Positions 11,800 to 22,073 of a stretch of 64,000 nucleotides of DNA are shown here, piece by piece (within the stretch, counting starts at the first letter, position 1; every line of letters begins with the position of its first letter). A program made the translations under genes and the position numbers. The stretch covers positions 25,122,406 through 25,186,405 of the forward strand of contig NC_030858.1 of the NCBI RefSeq assembly GCF_000208745.1, read 5' to 3'. This stretch comes from Theobroma cacao. Its lineage: Eukaryota > Streptophyta > Magnoliopsida > Malvales > Malvaceae. The notes below the pieces were generated by a model. That model had not been told where the DNA came from and ran no database searches. It was given only the letters and a program-made list of their open reading frames with translations.

Positions 11800-12084
11800 N
11801 NNNNNNNNNNNNNNNNNNNNNNNNNNNNNNNNNNNNNNNNNNNNNNNNNNNNNNNNNNNNNNNNNNNNNNNNNNNNNNNNNNNNNNNNNNNNNNNNNNNN
11901 NNNNNNNNNNNNNNNNNNNNNNNNNNNNNNNNNNNNNNNNNNNNNNNNNNNNNNNNNNNNNNNNNNNNNNNNNNNNNNNNNNNNNNNNNNNNNNNNNNNN
12001 NNNNNNNNNNNNNNNNNNNNNNNNNNNNNNNNNNNNNNNNNNNNNNNNNNNNNNNNNNNNNNNNNNNNNNNNNNNNNNNNNNNN
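11800..12084. other. Assembly gap (285 N)
   Basis: Unknown sequence. The right flank is a long Tekay-like LTR, so the gap probably lies inside or at the edge of that repeat. Confidence 0.95.
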
Positions 12085-12741
12085 CCATTTTGTCCCCAGG
12101 TGGCAAATGACCATTTTGCCCCTAGATAGCGAAAATTCCAGTTTGACTCCAAATTGATCCTCGAACTCCGAATCACCATATTAACCCATTCTGGGACTTT
12201 AAAATTCTTAATTTCATTGTAAATTCTCTATTTGATCTAGTTCGAGGCTTAAATCAACTTTATTGTACCTCTAGGTACAATACCGACTTTTGTAAATTTT
12301 TCAAGACTCTCTTAGCATGTAAACATGCTATCCACCACATGTATGTCATCACAAATATTTCTGTAGAGTCGGGCTTGTCATCTTCTCCCCCACTTGGATC
12401 AACCATATGATCCTCCTTCTTGATTGACTTCGACATCCGGCTAAATATTAATATTTTAATATTATTTTATTAATAAAATATTATTTTATTCTAAAAATTT
12501 TATCTTGTCTCCTTGGTACCAAAAATACCTTATTATGCCTCACTTGACTTCCAAATCGCCTTTTATCTCACAAATTCTCCTCCGATAAAATTATTATTAT
12601 TTTATTATTATTTTCTCACTTGCGAAATATTTTATCCTAAACTACTCCTTTCGTCTTTTATCACTTCTAAACATTTTAATTGACCTCAATTTGCATTCGA
12701 TCAACTTTATTTATCACCATATCAAAGTATGGGATATTTCA
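12085..12741 (-). mobile_element. Tekay-like 3' LTR start with polypurine tract (copy D)
   Basis: 12085-12380 matches the ends of the elements at 27360-30293, 37648-40627 and 41375-44651, terminating here in TGACAAGCCC on the minus strand. Directly upstream on that strand is a purine-rich GTGGGGGAGAAGA (complement at 12381-12393), a good polypurine tract, so this copy is a 3' LTR attached to internal DNA (about 12394-12741) rather than a solo LTR. No coding domain is visible in that internal piece. Confidence 0.65.
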
Positions 12742-13274
12742 GCATATGTTCAAATTCACTTAGTTGATTAGGTGATTAATTTGCATATATGATAGACATA
12801 TACTTATATGTCATATGTAGCAAAGATTGGAGTATAAACTTAATGAATCTTTCTTCAGTTGAATTTACATAGATATATAGTAAATTAATTATGAGAGGTA
12901 TTTTTGTAAAAACCTTAATAGAGATTTATAAATAAATTGAGACTCTAGGTTAACAACTTAATCTATTTAAGTAAGTTTAGAAAAAGAAATAAGATTCAGA
13001 TGAAGTGTTGAGGGATATTGTAATCCTAGGCTTTTTATTAATTGAGCTTTTCTATTAAAGTTTGGCCCATCAACTTTTAGATTTAATTTAGTTATTATTT
13101 AGTTTTAGTTTTGCTTTTAATTAATCATTTTAATTCTATTGTTTGAATAAGATTAAGTTTTGTTAATTTTAGTACTTAGCAAAAGTTGCTATAATTCTTT
13201 ATGAGATTCAACACTCAACTTGCTATTATATTACTTGTTACGATACATACACTTGCATGGTAAATTCGACAACA
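12742..13274 (+). mobile_element. Partial second LTR of the 8249 element
   Basis: Matches 9393-9924 over its whole length and ends in TTCGACAACA. Immediately after it, at 13275, the split gag-only LTR resumes. Confidence 0.6.
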
Positions 13275-13430
13275 GTAACATACTTGAGAAATAAGAATCT
13301 ATTACATTTCTCTAAAGCTATTTTTTTCTCCTTTCTTACACTTTCATTTTGTGGGTTTTGAAGCTTACTTAAGCTCAATTTTTAGAGTTTAAAGTTGTAA
13401 GAGTTAGGCTAAAGTCTTGGCATGTTACAG

Positions 13431-13444
13431 TTGTTATTAGAGCC
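13431..13444 (+). other. Primer-binding site (initiator tRNA-Met type)
   Basis: ttgttattagagcc follows the LTR end by one base and resembles the tRNA-Met-complementary TGGTATCAGAGC with two changes. It defines the LTR boundary of the gag-only element. Confidence 0.7.
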
Positions 13445-13464
13445 AAAGAGAATCGAAGAGAGAT

Positions 13465-14640
13465 ATGGCTTTTACTATTGACTAGTCCGCACTTACCCAG
13501 GAAATGAAGGAGACTAGAGGTGTAGCCAAATGAGGTAAGCCGAGTTTAAAGGACGTAATGTCCAGTTTTGGTGGTCGCGTATCCAAGGTGGAGGTGGCCA
13601 CTTGAGACACGAAGGACTGATTCGAAGTGGTCAAAGCTAGCGCAGAAGTGTTAGGGCTCAAGACAATTGGCTTTATGGGGAGCTGGAGTCAACCCTCATT
13701 GGAACAATGAATATGTAGAATCAACGAGATGTGGCACTAAAGGAACTAGTTAAGGCACTTAATAGGACTCAAGGACAAACTTGTCACAATGAAGGCAACC
13801 ATGAAAGGTGGAGGGCTAAATGCTCAAATAAGGGCTCGGTTGAAAGTTCTAAAGCCCAAAGAGTTTCAAGGCTAAAAAGAGGATAATGATGTTGACAACT
13901 TTTTGTGGAGCTTGGAACAGTACTTCAAAGCAATAAGGATCATTAATTTAGCCATTATGTACTTGGTGGACACCATCTTGTTGTGGTGGCGGCATAGGTG
14001 CGATGAAAAACTTAAAGGAGTAACCCTTAACATTTGGGAGAAGTTTCGAAAAAAGTTTTGAAAGTCGTTCTATCTTGAGTATGCCAAAGATGAGGTAAAA
14101 GTAGATTGACCCAACGAAGTGAGGTAAAGGGATATGTTAAATAATTCTTTGAATTGTTGTTGCTGGTTATCAATTTCAATGAGAAAAAGGCGTAATTTGC
14201 ATTTATGTGTTGTTACAAGCCATGGAAGAAGCAAGAGCTTTAACATAGAGGCGTGCAAGACCTCATACAAGCCATAGTGGTGGTCAAGAGTTTGATCAAG
14301 CTTGCTCATCTTAGCCCAAGAAAAAAGGCAATAGTGAGGAAAAAAAATGATAATGGATCGGATGATAAAGCTGACAAGAAGTCGCCACACTACTGAACCA
14401 AAACATTCACCAAGTGGAAGGGCAAGGAAAGGAAGCTCATCAAATGCTTCTTGTGATAGGAAATATATTTGATGAGGGACTACCCCATGAGTAAATGGCT
14501 TGTGGCCATCACGATGGACAAGGAAGATTCAAGCAACAAGAGTGGCAACCAACATGTAGAAGGACCCAATGAACAGTCACAACTGGGTAGCTTAGTGTTG
14601 CACATGGAAGAGGAAACCTTTAAAGTCTAAGAGAAAGACT
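13465..14640 (+). pseudogene. Retrotransposon gag, Ty3/gypsy-like, decayed
   Basis: Starting at the ATG 20 bases after the primer-binding site, the three frames together follow a plant retrotransposon gag. It has an N-terminal MA-like start, then LKPKEFQG, NFLWSLEQYFKA and LWWRHRCDEKLKG (about 13850-14025), then WEKFRKKF. A degenerate zinc knuckle (KCFL followed by TAG, about 14435-14460) has lost its second cysteine region. Many stops and frameshifts prevent expression. Gag would form the capsid-like particle packaging element RNA. No protease, RT or integrase follows before the next LTR at 15067. Confidence 0.75.
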
Positions 14641-15066
14641 ACTATAGTAACAGGGAGTGCCATCACCGATGGCTAGGGGAGCATAAAAATGCACTAAAAT
14701 TAGGTAACATCATGTTGCATCAAGGAGATGCAACCAAAGACAATGAAATGTCGTATGGTCTGAGAAAGACCAAGATCATTGGTGACAAGATAACCATAAA
14801 CGAGGGCTAAGAAGCCCAAGATATCGGCATAAAATCGTTGAGACCAATCGAGCTCTTGTAAGACCAAAAAGCTAAGACAATGGTGGATTAGTTCGCAACA
14901 AATGCCTAAAGAGACATCATATTCCAAAGAAATGTGTTCAAGTAAAAAGTGCACAAAACGAGGTTGTTCAAGGCAAAGACATGTGAGAGGAAGGTTGTGA
15001 TATGATAGTGCATAAAGACGCACATATTTCAACAATGAAGGCATTGCTAGATTAAGTAGGTGAGGA
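14641..15066. other. Internal region 3' of gag, no domain recognised
   Basis: A 114-codon minus-strand ORF (14700-15044) is open but shows no domain and has no homologous signal. It is treated as chance. The segment ends at the LTR start TGTCACAATC. Confidence 0.5.
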
Positions 15067-15684
15067 TGTCACAATCTAAAGTTTAGACTAGCACAAGCCA
15101 GCTGGGCAGCCCAATAGATAACAACCTAAGTAGATCAAGCAACCCAAACAGGCCAAAGAGCCCAACAAGCCAAATAGTAAGCTTTCAAGCGTATCAAGGG
15201 CATAATTGTCTACACACACTTAAAAGTGAGATCTAATTTGAACTCTTGAATTTGCTAATATATATCTAGGTTTAGATGTAGATTTACTAGATTAAATTAA
15301 GACTTGGATTTAATTTGAATATTATCTCTTTAAATTAAATCTCTTATCATTAGTCATATCTTGTAACCTAATCTTATCTAATAAGGGGGTTATCAGCACC
15401 CCGAGTATTTGGCTCATTGATTCATGATCCCCTTACCTAAAAGTAGGGTTTGAATCTCCCCTCCCCTAATTATAAAAAAAAAAACAAGGGAGTTATTAGC
15501 CTAGAAATACTCCATTATCCTCGTTTGTAACACTTTTCAAAAAAAAAAATCCTTTACATTTCTCTAAAGCTCTTTCTATTCTTCCTTTCTTGAGCTTTCG
15601 CTTTTGTGGATTTTGAGGCTTACTTATGCTTAATTTCTAGAGTTTAAAGCCATACAAGTTGGTCTAAAGTCTCAACACGTAACA
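15067..15684 (+). mobile_element. Second LTR of the gag-only element (split by a SINE)
   Basis: It begins TGTCACAATC and ends GTAACA, and matches the split first LTR. With the SINE and one TSD removed the LTR is about 515 bp. It is followed by a second primer-binding site and a second gag start, so it also acted as a 5' LTR. Confidence 0.8.
15398..15485 (+). mobile_element. tRNA-derived SINE, copy 2
   Basis: An 88-bp unit with an A-box-like 'ttggctcattgatt', a B-box-like 'gggtttgaatctc' and an A-rich tail, flanked by a 15-bp TSD with two mismatches (aagggggttatcagc at 15383-15397, aagggagttattagc at 15486-15500). The uninterrupted LTR at 7908-8248 shows the pre-insertion sequence. Same family as 6010-6106. 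Confidence 0.85.
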
Positions 15685-15685
15685 G

Positions 15686-15770
15686 TTGGTATCAAAGCCA
15701 AAAAGAATCGAAAAGAAATGGCTTCCATTGTTGACCAATTTGTACCCACCCAGGAGATAAGGTATAAAAA
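15686..15770 (+). mobile_element. Second primer-binding site and gag start, truncated
   Basis: ttggtatcaaagcc (15686-15699) is a good tRNA-Met primer-binding site. The ATG at about 15719 opens a gag start (MASIVDQF...PTQEI) similar to that at 13465, but similarity stops near 15770. The order is LTR, gag, LTR, gag start. Confidence 0.75.
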
Positions 15771-16531
15771 TCCATTGAATCCAAGGATATAAAAAACCCA
15801 TCCAACAACACTAATCAAAACTCAAACACAAAGAAAGAAAAACAACAAAAAAAAAATTGAGCTTTTGATTTTTTGGGATTTTTTAAGGAAAGGTTTGGTT
15901 TTTCTTAGATACTCAAGTGAAATTTAGGCTTGGTTTCAGACAAATAAATCAAAATAAAGGTAAAAAGGGGTCAAAGGGAATAGAACAATGTCTTTTGCAT
16001 AAAATCTGACACAATGAGTAGCGAAAGATGATGGGCACGGTAGTAGGTGATGGTCTGACACCAATTTTTAGAATGGAAAGGGGAAAGTTAGAAACAGCGA
16101 GCCTAGTTTTAGAGAGAGTGTGGGAAGGAACAAATAAGGAAAAAGAGATGAGGAGATTTTTTTAATACATTAATTGCAACAACGTCGTTTTAAGGGAGAC
16201 TTTAAAGCCTCAAAATGACGTTGTTTTAAAGAAGAAGGAAGAAAAGAAGAACAAGGCTTTCAGGCCAAATTTGAAGGTCTCAACCCACATCTATACCACC
16301 TAAGCCCAATAGCTATGGGCCCTTCGATTTGGTTTTTTTAAACTCATTAAGTATGTTTTTTTTAACCCATTGTTTTTCCTTTTTTTAAAGTTAATTAATT
16401 TATTTTTATTTATTTTCATATTTTCATACACATATTAAATATTGAAAAATTATTTTTAAAAAATGATACAGTAAATAATAAAAATTTAAAAAAATTAAAT
16501 TAAAAAACTATAATTATTTAGAATAAATCAT
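15771..16531. other. Non-coding DNA
   Basis: No coding frame is recognised. An imperfect inverted repeat built on aacaacgtcgtttt lies at 16178-16227. The sequence becomes very AT-rich toward the LINE tail at 16532. Confidence 0.5.
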
Positions 16532-16776
16532 TTTTTGAGAAGTACGTAATTTTTATTGATGAATGCCAAAGTTTAAAGAAAAACCTTGGACGTTATTGGT
16601 ACAATAAAGGAAAATGTACAAAGAAATAATCAAAAGCTACTAAAACAAAAACCGCTAAGCTCAAAAGAATCTAGATGTGGGGATGTCTAAATTTGTACAA
16701 AATTAACCCCCAAGAAGCTGTCTACTTCTAGGCAAAGTAATTGATTCAAACGAACTCTTATCCACCTTCTTGCAGA
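16532..16776 (-). pseudogene. LINE 3' end (ORF2 terminus and 3' UTR)
   Basis: On the minus strand this reads as the typical degenerate end of plant L1 elements, T-rich and ending 'catcaataaaaattacgtac' before the A-run. It abuts the PIF/Harbinger element at 16777-16780. Confidence 0.65.
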
Positions 16777-17184
16777 TTAGAGCATGTTTGGCCTAGCTTT
16801 TTTTTTTTTTAACTTAAAAGCTATTATAAAGCTTTTATGAAAAATAATAGTTTTAAAAATTAAGTTAAAGTTGTTTAGTAAATTTACTTTTTATAAGCTT
16901 TTTTTATAAATAAGCTGTTTGGCAAAACAACTTATATAAATTCTAATTTTTGGTTAAAATTACCATAAAAGGTATTTAATAAATAACTTTTCTTTAATCA
17001 CAAATTTCTTTGTTCAAAATAAAAAAATTAACTTTATTTTTTTATTTATTTAAAATAAATTTTTGAAAATATAAAAAGCATTTTTATCTAACATAAAGTT
17101 TATAATTAATAATAAATCATAAAAAAAAGAGTTTCACAAATAATTTATAAGTAATACATAATTCATAAATAACCAATAAATTAA

Positions 17185-18490
17185 CAATTTCTATTTTCCA
17201 TCAATGCAGCAGCTATTTGGTTGCAAACTCTACCCATGTAACTATCATACAATGCTCTTCTATAAGTATATGAACCCATTTCTTCATCATTATTTCTTTC
17301 TTCTTGACTCTCAAGAATATAATTGGGATTTCGATTACATCTGTCAAACTCCTTATCTATAACACCACACTATCTAATATAGTTATGAAGTGTTGTTATG
17401 GCAACAACAATCTTTTCTTATTTTATCAACTAAAATGGCTTCATATCATATAAAATATGCTACTTATTCTTCCAAACTCCAATTGTTCGTTCAATGAAAT
17501 TGCTTGACGAAGAATATGCATGGTTAAATTTTTTTTTTACACCTTCTGGCTGACTGCAACCTCTAAAATAAGGAATGTGATATTTTTCACCTTTATAAAG
17601 TGCTAGATACCCTTTCACATTAAGATAACCAACATCCACTACATAATATTTACCTAAGAAAAAAGTTAAAGGCTTCAATATTATTTCATTACAAAAATTC
17701 AAGAGATAAATATATAAGATGGCAAACTTTATATCATAAAAATTATAAGTTGTACCTTTTGGAGGGTGAGGGAACATGCTTTTCATTTCTTCAAGCACAG
17801 TTGAAAAGATACAAGTGTCATGTGCAGTGCCAGACCAACCAACAACCACAAAAGGGGAGAGCATGTCAAAATTACACAATAACATGACATTGTGTGTTGG
17901 ATATCCCTTTCAGTCAACAAAACAAAATTAATCATTTGTAAGAAGAATAGCAGGAACATATGATCCATCTACAGCATCAATGCACCCTTGAAAATAAGGC
18001 CAATATCTATGATTTTTTTTTTTAATTTTGGATGGAACTTCTGCAAATTGAAAATCTAAAGCCTTGACAATTTCATTGGCCAGTAGACATAAACTATCTA
18101 ACACTTCACCGAACTTCCTACTTATAGTCTTTCCCAATTTTTCAAATTTATTTTGGACATTACGATTTGTTTCACTGTGCGCACAAGTCCAAAGAAACAT
18201 AGCAACCGCCTCTAATGCTGTCATGTATTTAGCTAGATGTAACCATCCCTTATTTATCAATGGATTTGTAAGTTGCAATACAAGGTGTGATTCCATCCTA
18301 AACATTCAATAACTTTCACCCGGAGTTTGTAAAGTTCACGCACCCAATTCCATGCATCAGAATAATGGAATCTGTTTCCTTGTTTCATTAAGTATTTCAT
18401 GTAACAACTCCTTCATACATGTTTTGATAAAACTTTGTACATTTTCTTCTTTTTATAACTTTAACTGATGCTCTGACTTCATTAGAAGAC
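17185..18490 (-). pseudogene. PIF/Harbinger (HARBI1-like, DDE_4) transposase, decayed
   Basis: On the minus strand the frames give a HARBI1-type nuclease. An N-terminal helical part (KYMTALEAVAMFLW, SRKFGEVLDSLC) precedes the first catalytic Asp in YFQGCIDAVDGSYVPA (about 17945-17990). The second Asp is in KYYVVDVGYLN (about 17625-17655) and the Glu in SSNFIERTIGVWK (about 17465-17500). All three catalytic residues are therefore present. A GT-AG intron of about 105 bp (17655-17760) separates PPKG from KYYVVD. The gene is broken by a frameshift near 17890-17930, by stops such as the one at 17460, and by changes in the first 180 bases. The product would cut and join element ends in the nucleus together with the Myb-like partner. 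Confidence 0.85.
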
Positions 18491-18821
18491 ATTTATTTGA
18501 CAATATCAAAATATATAAGTAGAAACCCAAATATATCAATTAAAAAAATAAATATTATTTGAAACAAATCAAATAGTACAAATAACAATTCAAATAAATA
18601 AAACATGGATAATGGCAAATTCTTTCAAATACCAATTCAATTTCACATAATAAGCACCATAAATACAAAGAGAAAGTAGTTTAAAGTTCAACATCAACCT
18701 AAAATAAACATATTAAATCCTAAACTAATCAACTACTCTCACCATAATTTTTTAATAGATTATGCTTATATTGAATCTAATTTAGCTTATCACTTAAATC
18801 TGGCAAAGAAATAAAAATGAG

Positions 18822-19850
18822 TCAATTTTCTTCCTTTTTAATCAATTGTAATGCAAAATTAAGTTCATTTGCACTTAATCTCCCTTCATTTTGTAGAGAT
18901 TTCATTGCTCGAACACACTCTAAAATACTATATTGTCTTGTGGCTTGTGATGGCACTGAAATTTCAACACTTTTAGCTGCATTATGACTTCTGTTGCCCC
19001 ACACAATCGTTCTAATGTTCTTTGCAAGCTTGCTGCAGTCTCAGTTTTTGCCTTACCCTTTACCACTTCTTTCCCTATTTCTTCTAGCACCATTCTTTTC
19101 CTCTTGATTTTGATGTTTACCATATGGCCGTCATCTTCATCATAATTGATTTCTCCAGCATTAAATTCAACATTGTCTTGTAGCAGAGTTAAATTTATAG
19201 ATCCAACAGTATCTTCAATTAGTACACCCATTGTTGGTGTCCATGCATTTTGATTGGTGCCTACTATATCCCCATATATAAATTCCAATTCATCAGCATG
19301 TTCCAACCCTTGATACCAAAATTTGGTATATTTTGGATTGGCCTATATAAACATCAAAGAGAAAGAAACTTTCAAATCATGTGCATATGTAAAATAATTT
19401 ACAGTAATTGAAACATATAAAATTTAAAATACTTACTTTTATTTTGGCTTCCCACCATGTGGCATCAACTTAGATGGTTCTCGTCTCATGGTTCCAACCT
19501 AAACCTGTTTCTTTACCTTTCAATTGTTTCCATAAAATCCATTCATTCCTTAGACTATCCAATCTAGTTTTTAATTGCTTTTGGGTATAGTTTTTATTAG
19601 CATGAGTATTAAATTCTTGTACTAAAACTTCCCATCTTTTAGTTCTAAATGAAATTCCTAATTTTCCACACGAATCCCGTCTATACAAGCTTGAAGTAAG
19701 ATTTTAGTAGTGACTATATCCCACTTTGCGTTATGTTTTGGTTTATCTGAAATTTCAAAATTAGGTGAAGACATTTCTTGGCTAGCCTTAAACTGCAACA
19801 CGACATATGAAACAATAAATCTTATGTCACCACTCAAACAAAAAAGCACC
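18822..19850 (-). pseudogene. Myb/SANT-like protein of the PIF/Harbinger element, decayed
   Basis: The first exon (about 19470-19850) gives a Myb_DNA-bind_3 type domain: AKWDIVTTKILLQACIDG, RTKRWEVLVQEFN, YTQKQLKTRLDSLRNEW and WKQLKG, followed by a Trp/Asn-rich LGW segment. After an intron near 19340-19440, a second part (18822-19306) holds an acidic stretch, a basic KIKRKRM motif and a C-terminal helical region. In this superfamily the Myb-like protein binds the terminal repeats and helps bring the transposase into the nucleus. A frameshift near 18990-19010 and small gaps break it. It lies upstream of the transposase in the same orientation. Confidence 0.75.
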
Positions 19851-20069
19851 CAAATTTATGATGCAATCTCAAACAAAATTTAACTTGAATCATTCACCAA
19901 AAAAACCAGACTACTAAGTAAGATGCTTATATTTATTTTTTCTTCATTCATATAAGGTCCCAATTTTATCTTTAGCTATTTGTACACAACATAGATACCG
20001 ATCAGTTCCCCTACACTAATTTGATGTTTGGATTTTGAGTACATTTCAAGTAGTTGCGAAAGCTCCTCA

Positions 20070-20175
20070 TGGCGCCAGCTAGAGAATCTAAAAGTGTAAA
20101 TAAGAAGTTTTCTTTTGTTAATGAGGTTGCTTCTAGTAAAGATAGAGATAGTAGTGTTAAAAGAAGAGGGCAACA
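20070..20175 (+). pseudogene. Captured first exon resembling ALWAYS EARLY (ALY)
   Basis: An ATG at 20070 opens MAPARESKSVNKKFSF, continuing through a Ser/Lys-rich stretch to KRRGQQ, then a consensus splice donor (caa|gtgagt) near 20175. Plant ALY proteins (Lin-9/Mip130 homologues in the DREAM-type complex) start with MAP-R-S-SVNK-F, and a GQQ-like junction precedes their KRKLSDMLGPQW segment. The next ALY exon is not present downstream, so only the 5' part was moved. The fragment is on the plus strand, opposite to the transposase genes, within the element borders. The call rests on about 20 aligned residues recalled from the family. Confidence 0.6.
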
Positions 20176-22016
20176 AGTGAGTTCTTGATTAGTTTTTCAA
20201 AAACTTTAATTTTTTTATTTATTTATCTATTTATTTGAATTCTTTCATTTCATTAGGTTGTATGGGGTTAAGATTCTAATGGTTTGATTGCATTTGTTGA
20301 CTATATACAGTTCCTTTGGAGGTTTTTTGGACTTTTCATGACTGATGCTTGATTGAATTTATTTATACGCTGAGCTTTTCATGCATTGTCTTTCTCCTTA
20401 AGGGTTTTCCGCACTTAATACCTTTTTTTGTTTAAGCCTATATGCTAGGGAATTATAGCAAAGTTTTGCGTACAAAGATGGTTTGACTAAGTTTTTGTGT
20501 TAAACGATAATCTAGTATGTAAAGTATATATGAAGCAGTTTTAGTAAAAGAATCTTCCACTAACCAGAATTTTAAGAGTTGTTGCCGTGAGGTTTGTACA
20601 TTCAACATGTCTTTTTTGTCTATGTGTCTATAGGTTCCGAAAGCTTTGCTTAGATGAGATTAAGAAATTATGAAAGTCCCCACAACTTTTTAACAAAGTG
20701 CCAATTGAAAACAAAAGAAAAAGATTTCTTTTCATATATTTTGATGCAGTTCTCTAAATATTTTGTTGAGATCTTTCTACAAATAATAAAATGGACCTGT
20801 AAAAAATTTTGTTCTTGAATTAATTTATAGTTATAATGTATTATGTGCAAAAAAGAAAGTTGTTAGACATGTTTTGGGCTCAATGGAGGTGTATGTTCCA
20901 TTTATTGCTCAATGGCTGACTCATCATTGAGTGAAGCTCAGTTCCTCATATTGGATGTTATATTTGTGTAAAAGGTATATATCATGCTCAATTGTCAATT
21001 CTGGTTCTTGTTTTTTACTTATTTTTATTGCATTTAATTTAATTGTGTGAAATTTTAAGTTTGTTGTAGATCAAGTTTCACTGTAATGTTGTCAGACCAT
21101 GGGAGATTCTAAACTAAATAATTGTTGTTACTTAAAGGGGAATTTTTAAAATTTTTTATATATTATATATATTTTTAATGACTCTCTCAAAATAATTTGT
21201 TATTGAATAATAATAAATAAATAAAATTAAGAGAAAAAAATTGAATTAAATAAAAAAAATGAGAGATGAAAGAAAGCGATGAGTTGACTACTAGAACCTT
21301 TGACCGTAACAATAAAAGGAGAACCCAGAAAGGAAAACGAGAATTTTAAGGTGGTAGTAACAATCGATCCAACTATGTCAAGAAAATCACGTTTAGGCAT
21401 TGGCGTCTTTACCAACAAAGTTCACCTCCATGAACAAATATCATCTCAATTTTCAAATAATTTATCTTAACAACCATTGACCTATTTGATTAATTATTTC
21501 AATCATAATCAACAAATATTATATATACCATAAAGAAGTTAAGAATAAATAAACATCACATAATTGTCATATCTAACAATAAACTGAGAAATATCAACTG
21601 ATAAAGAAAGTTTTCAAAGTAAAAAAATAATAATAAAAAATAAAATGAAAAACAAAATAGAAAGAAAAAGAAGAAATAATACTTGAATGTAGTTTTGAAT
21701 TTTGGATCTTTTTTTTTCTTCATTTTTGTAAGAACAAAAAAAACCTTAAAATGATGATTTGTAGAAATGGAGATGGAAGAGAGAGATCGATAGGGAAAGA
21801 AGGAGGGGGTATCTTTTGAAAGAGGATCTTTTTAGAAAAAATAACTCTCCTAATAAGCAGGCGTGTTTTTTTAAAAAAGAGAAGGAAAAGCTCTTAATTG
21901 GAGTTTTTTTTTTTAAGCTCTTTTTTTGTAGATTTTTTTTTTAAAAAAAAGCTACTTTTTTTTAAAAAAAAAGTTACTTTTTTTTAAGAGCTTCTCGCAA
22001 AATCTTGTTTGGCCTA
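20176..22016. other. Non-coding interior of the PIF/Harbinger element
   Basis: 20176 to about 20990 could be intron DNA taken along with the ALY-like exon, since it is less AT-rich and has no other explanation. 21000-21900 is purine/AT-rich with no domain. From 21900, long T and A runs mirror the left end near 16800. Confidence 0.45.
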
Positions 22017-22073
22017 GATTCTGCTTTTAAGTAGTAGATAAGCTTAAAATCAACCAGGCCAAACGAACACTAA

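Larger units (their letters stand above)
7908..13429 (+). mobile_element. First LTR of a gag-only element, split by about 5 kb
   Basis: 7908 to about 8248 and 13275-13429 match, in order, the two parts of the LTR at 15067-15684, from the 'aagtttagactag' start to the end in TTACA, followed by a primer-binding site. A TATA-like 'cctataaatacc' lies near 8214. The interruption (about 8249-13274) is other retroelement DNA. The LTR start TGTCAC has mutated to TATCAT. Confidence 0.7.
16780..22070 (-). mobile_element. PIF/Harbinger element with transposase and Myb-like genes
   Basis: The termini are inverted: TTAGAGCATGTTTGGCCTAG at the left and the complement of TTAGTGTTCGTTTGGCCTGG at the right, flanked by TTA (16777-16779) and TAA (22071-22073), close to the 3-bp TWA site of this superfamily. 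It encodes both proteins expected of an autonomous PIF/Harbinger: a DDE transposase (about 17185-18490) and a Myb/SANT-type DNA-binding protein (about 18822-19850), both minus strand and both broken. The 2.2 kb beyond the Myb gene carries a host-gene-like exon at 20070-20175. The element splits the LINE 3' region. Confidence 0.85.

Noticed and set aside
14700..15044. Minus-strand ORF of 114 codons
   Set aside because: It lies in the non-coding 3' part of a gag-only retroelement, antisense to it, and has no recognisable domain.
18064..18312. Plus-strand ORF of 82 codons
   Set aside because: It is a shadow of the transposase coding sequence on the minus strand.
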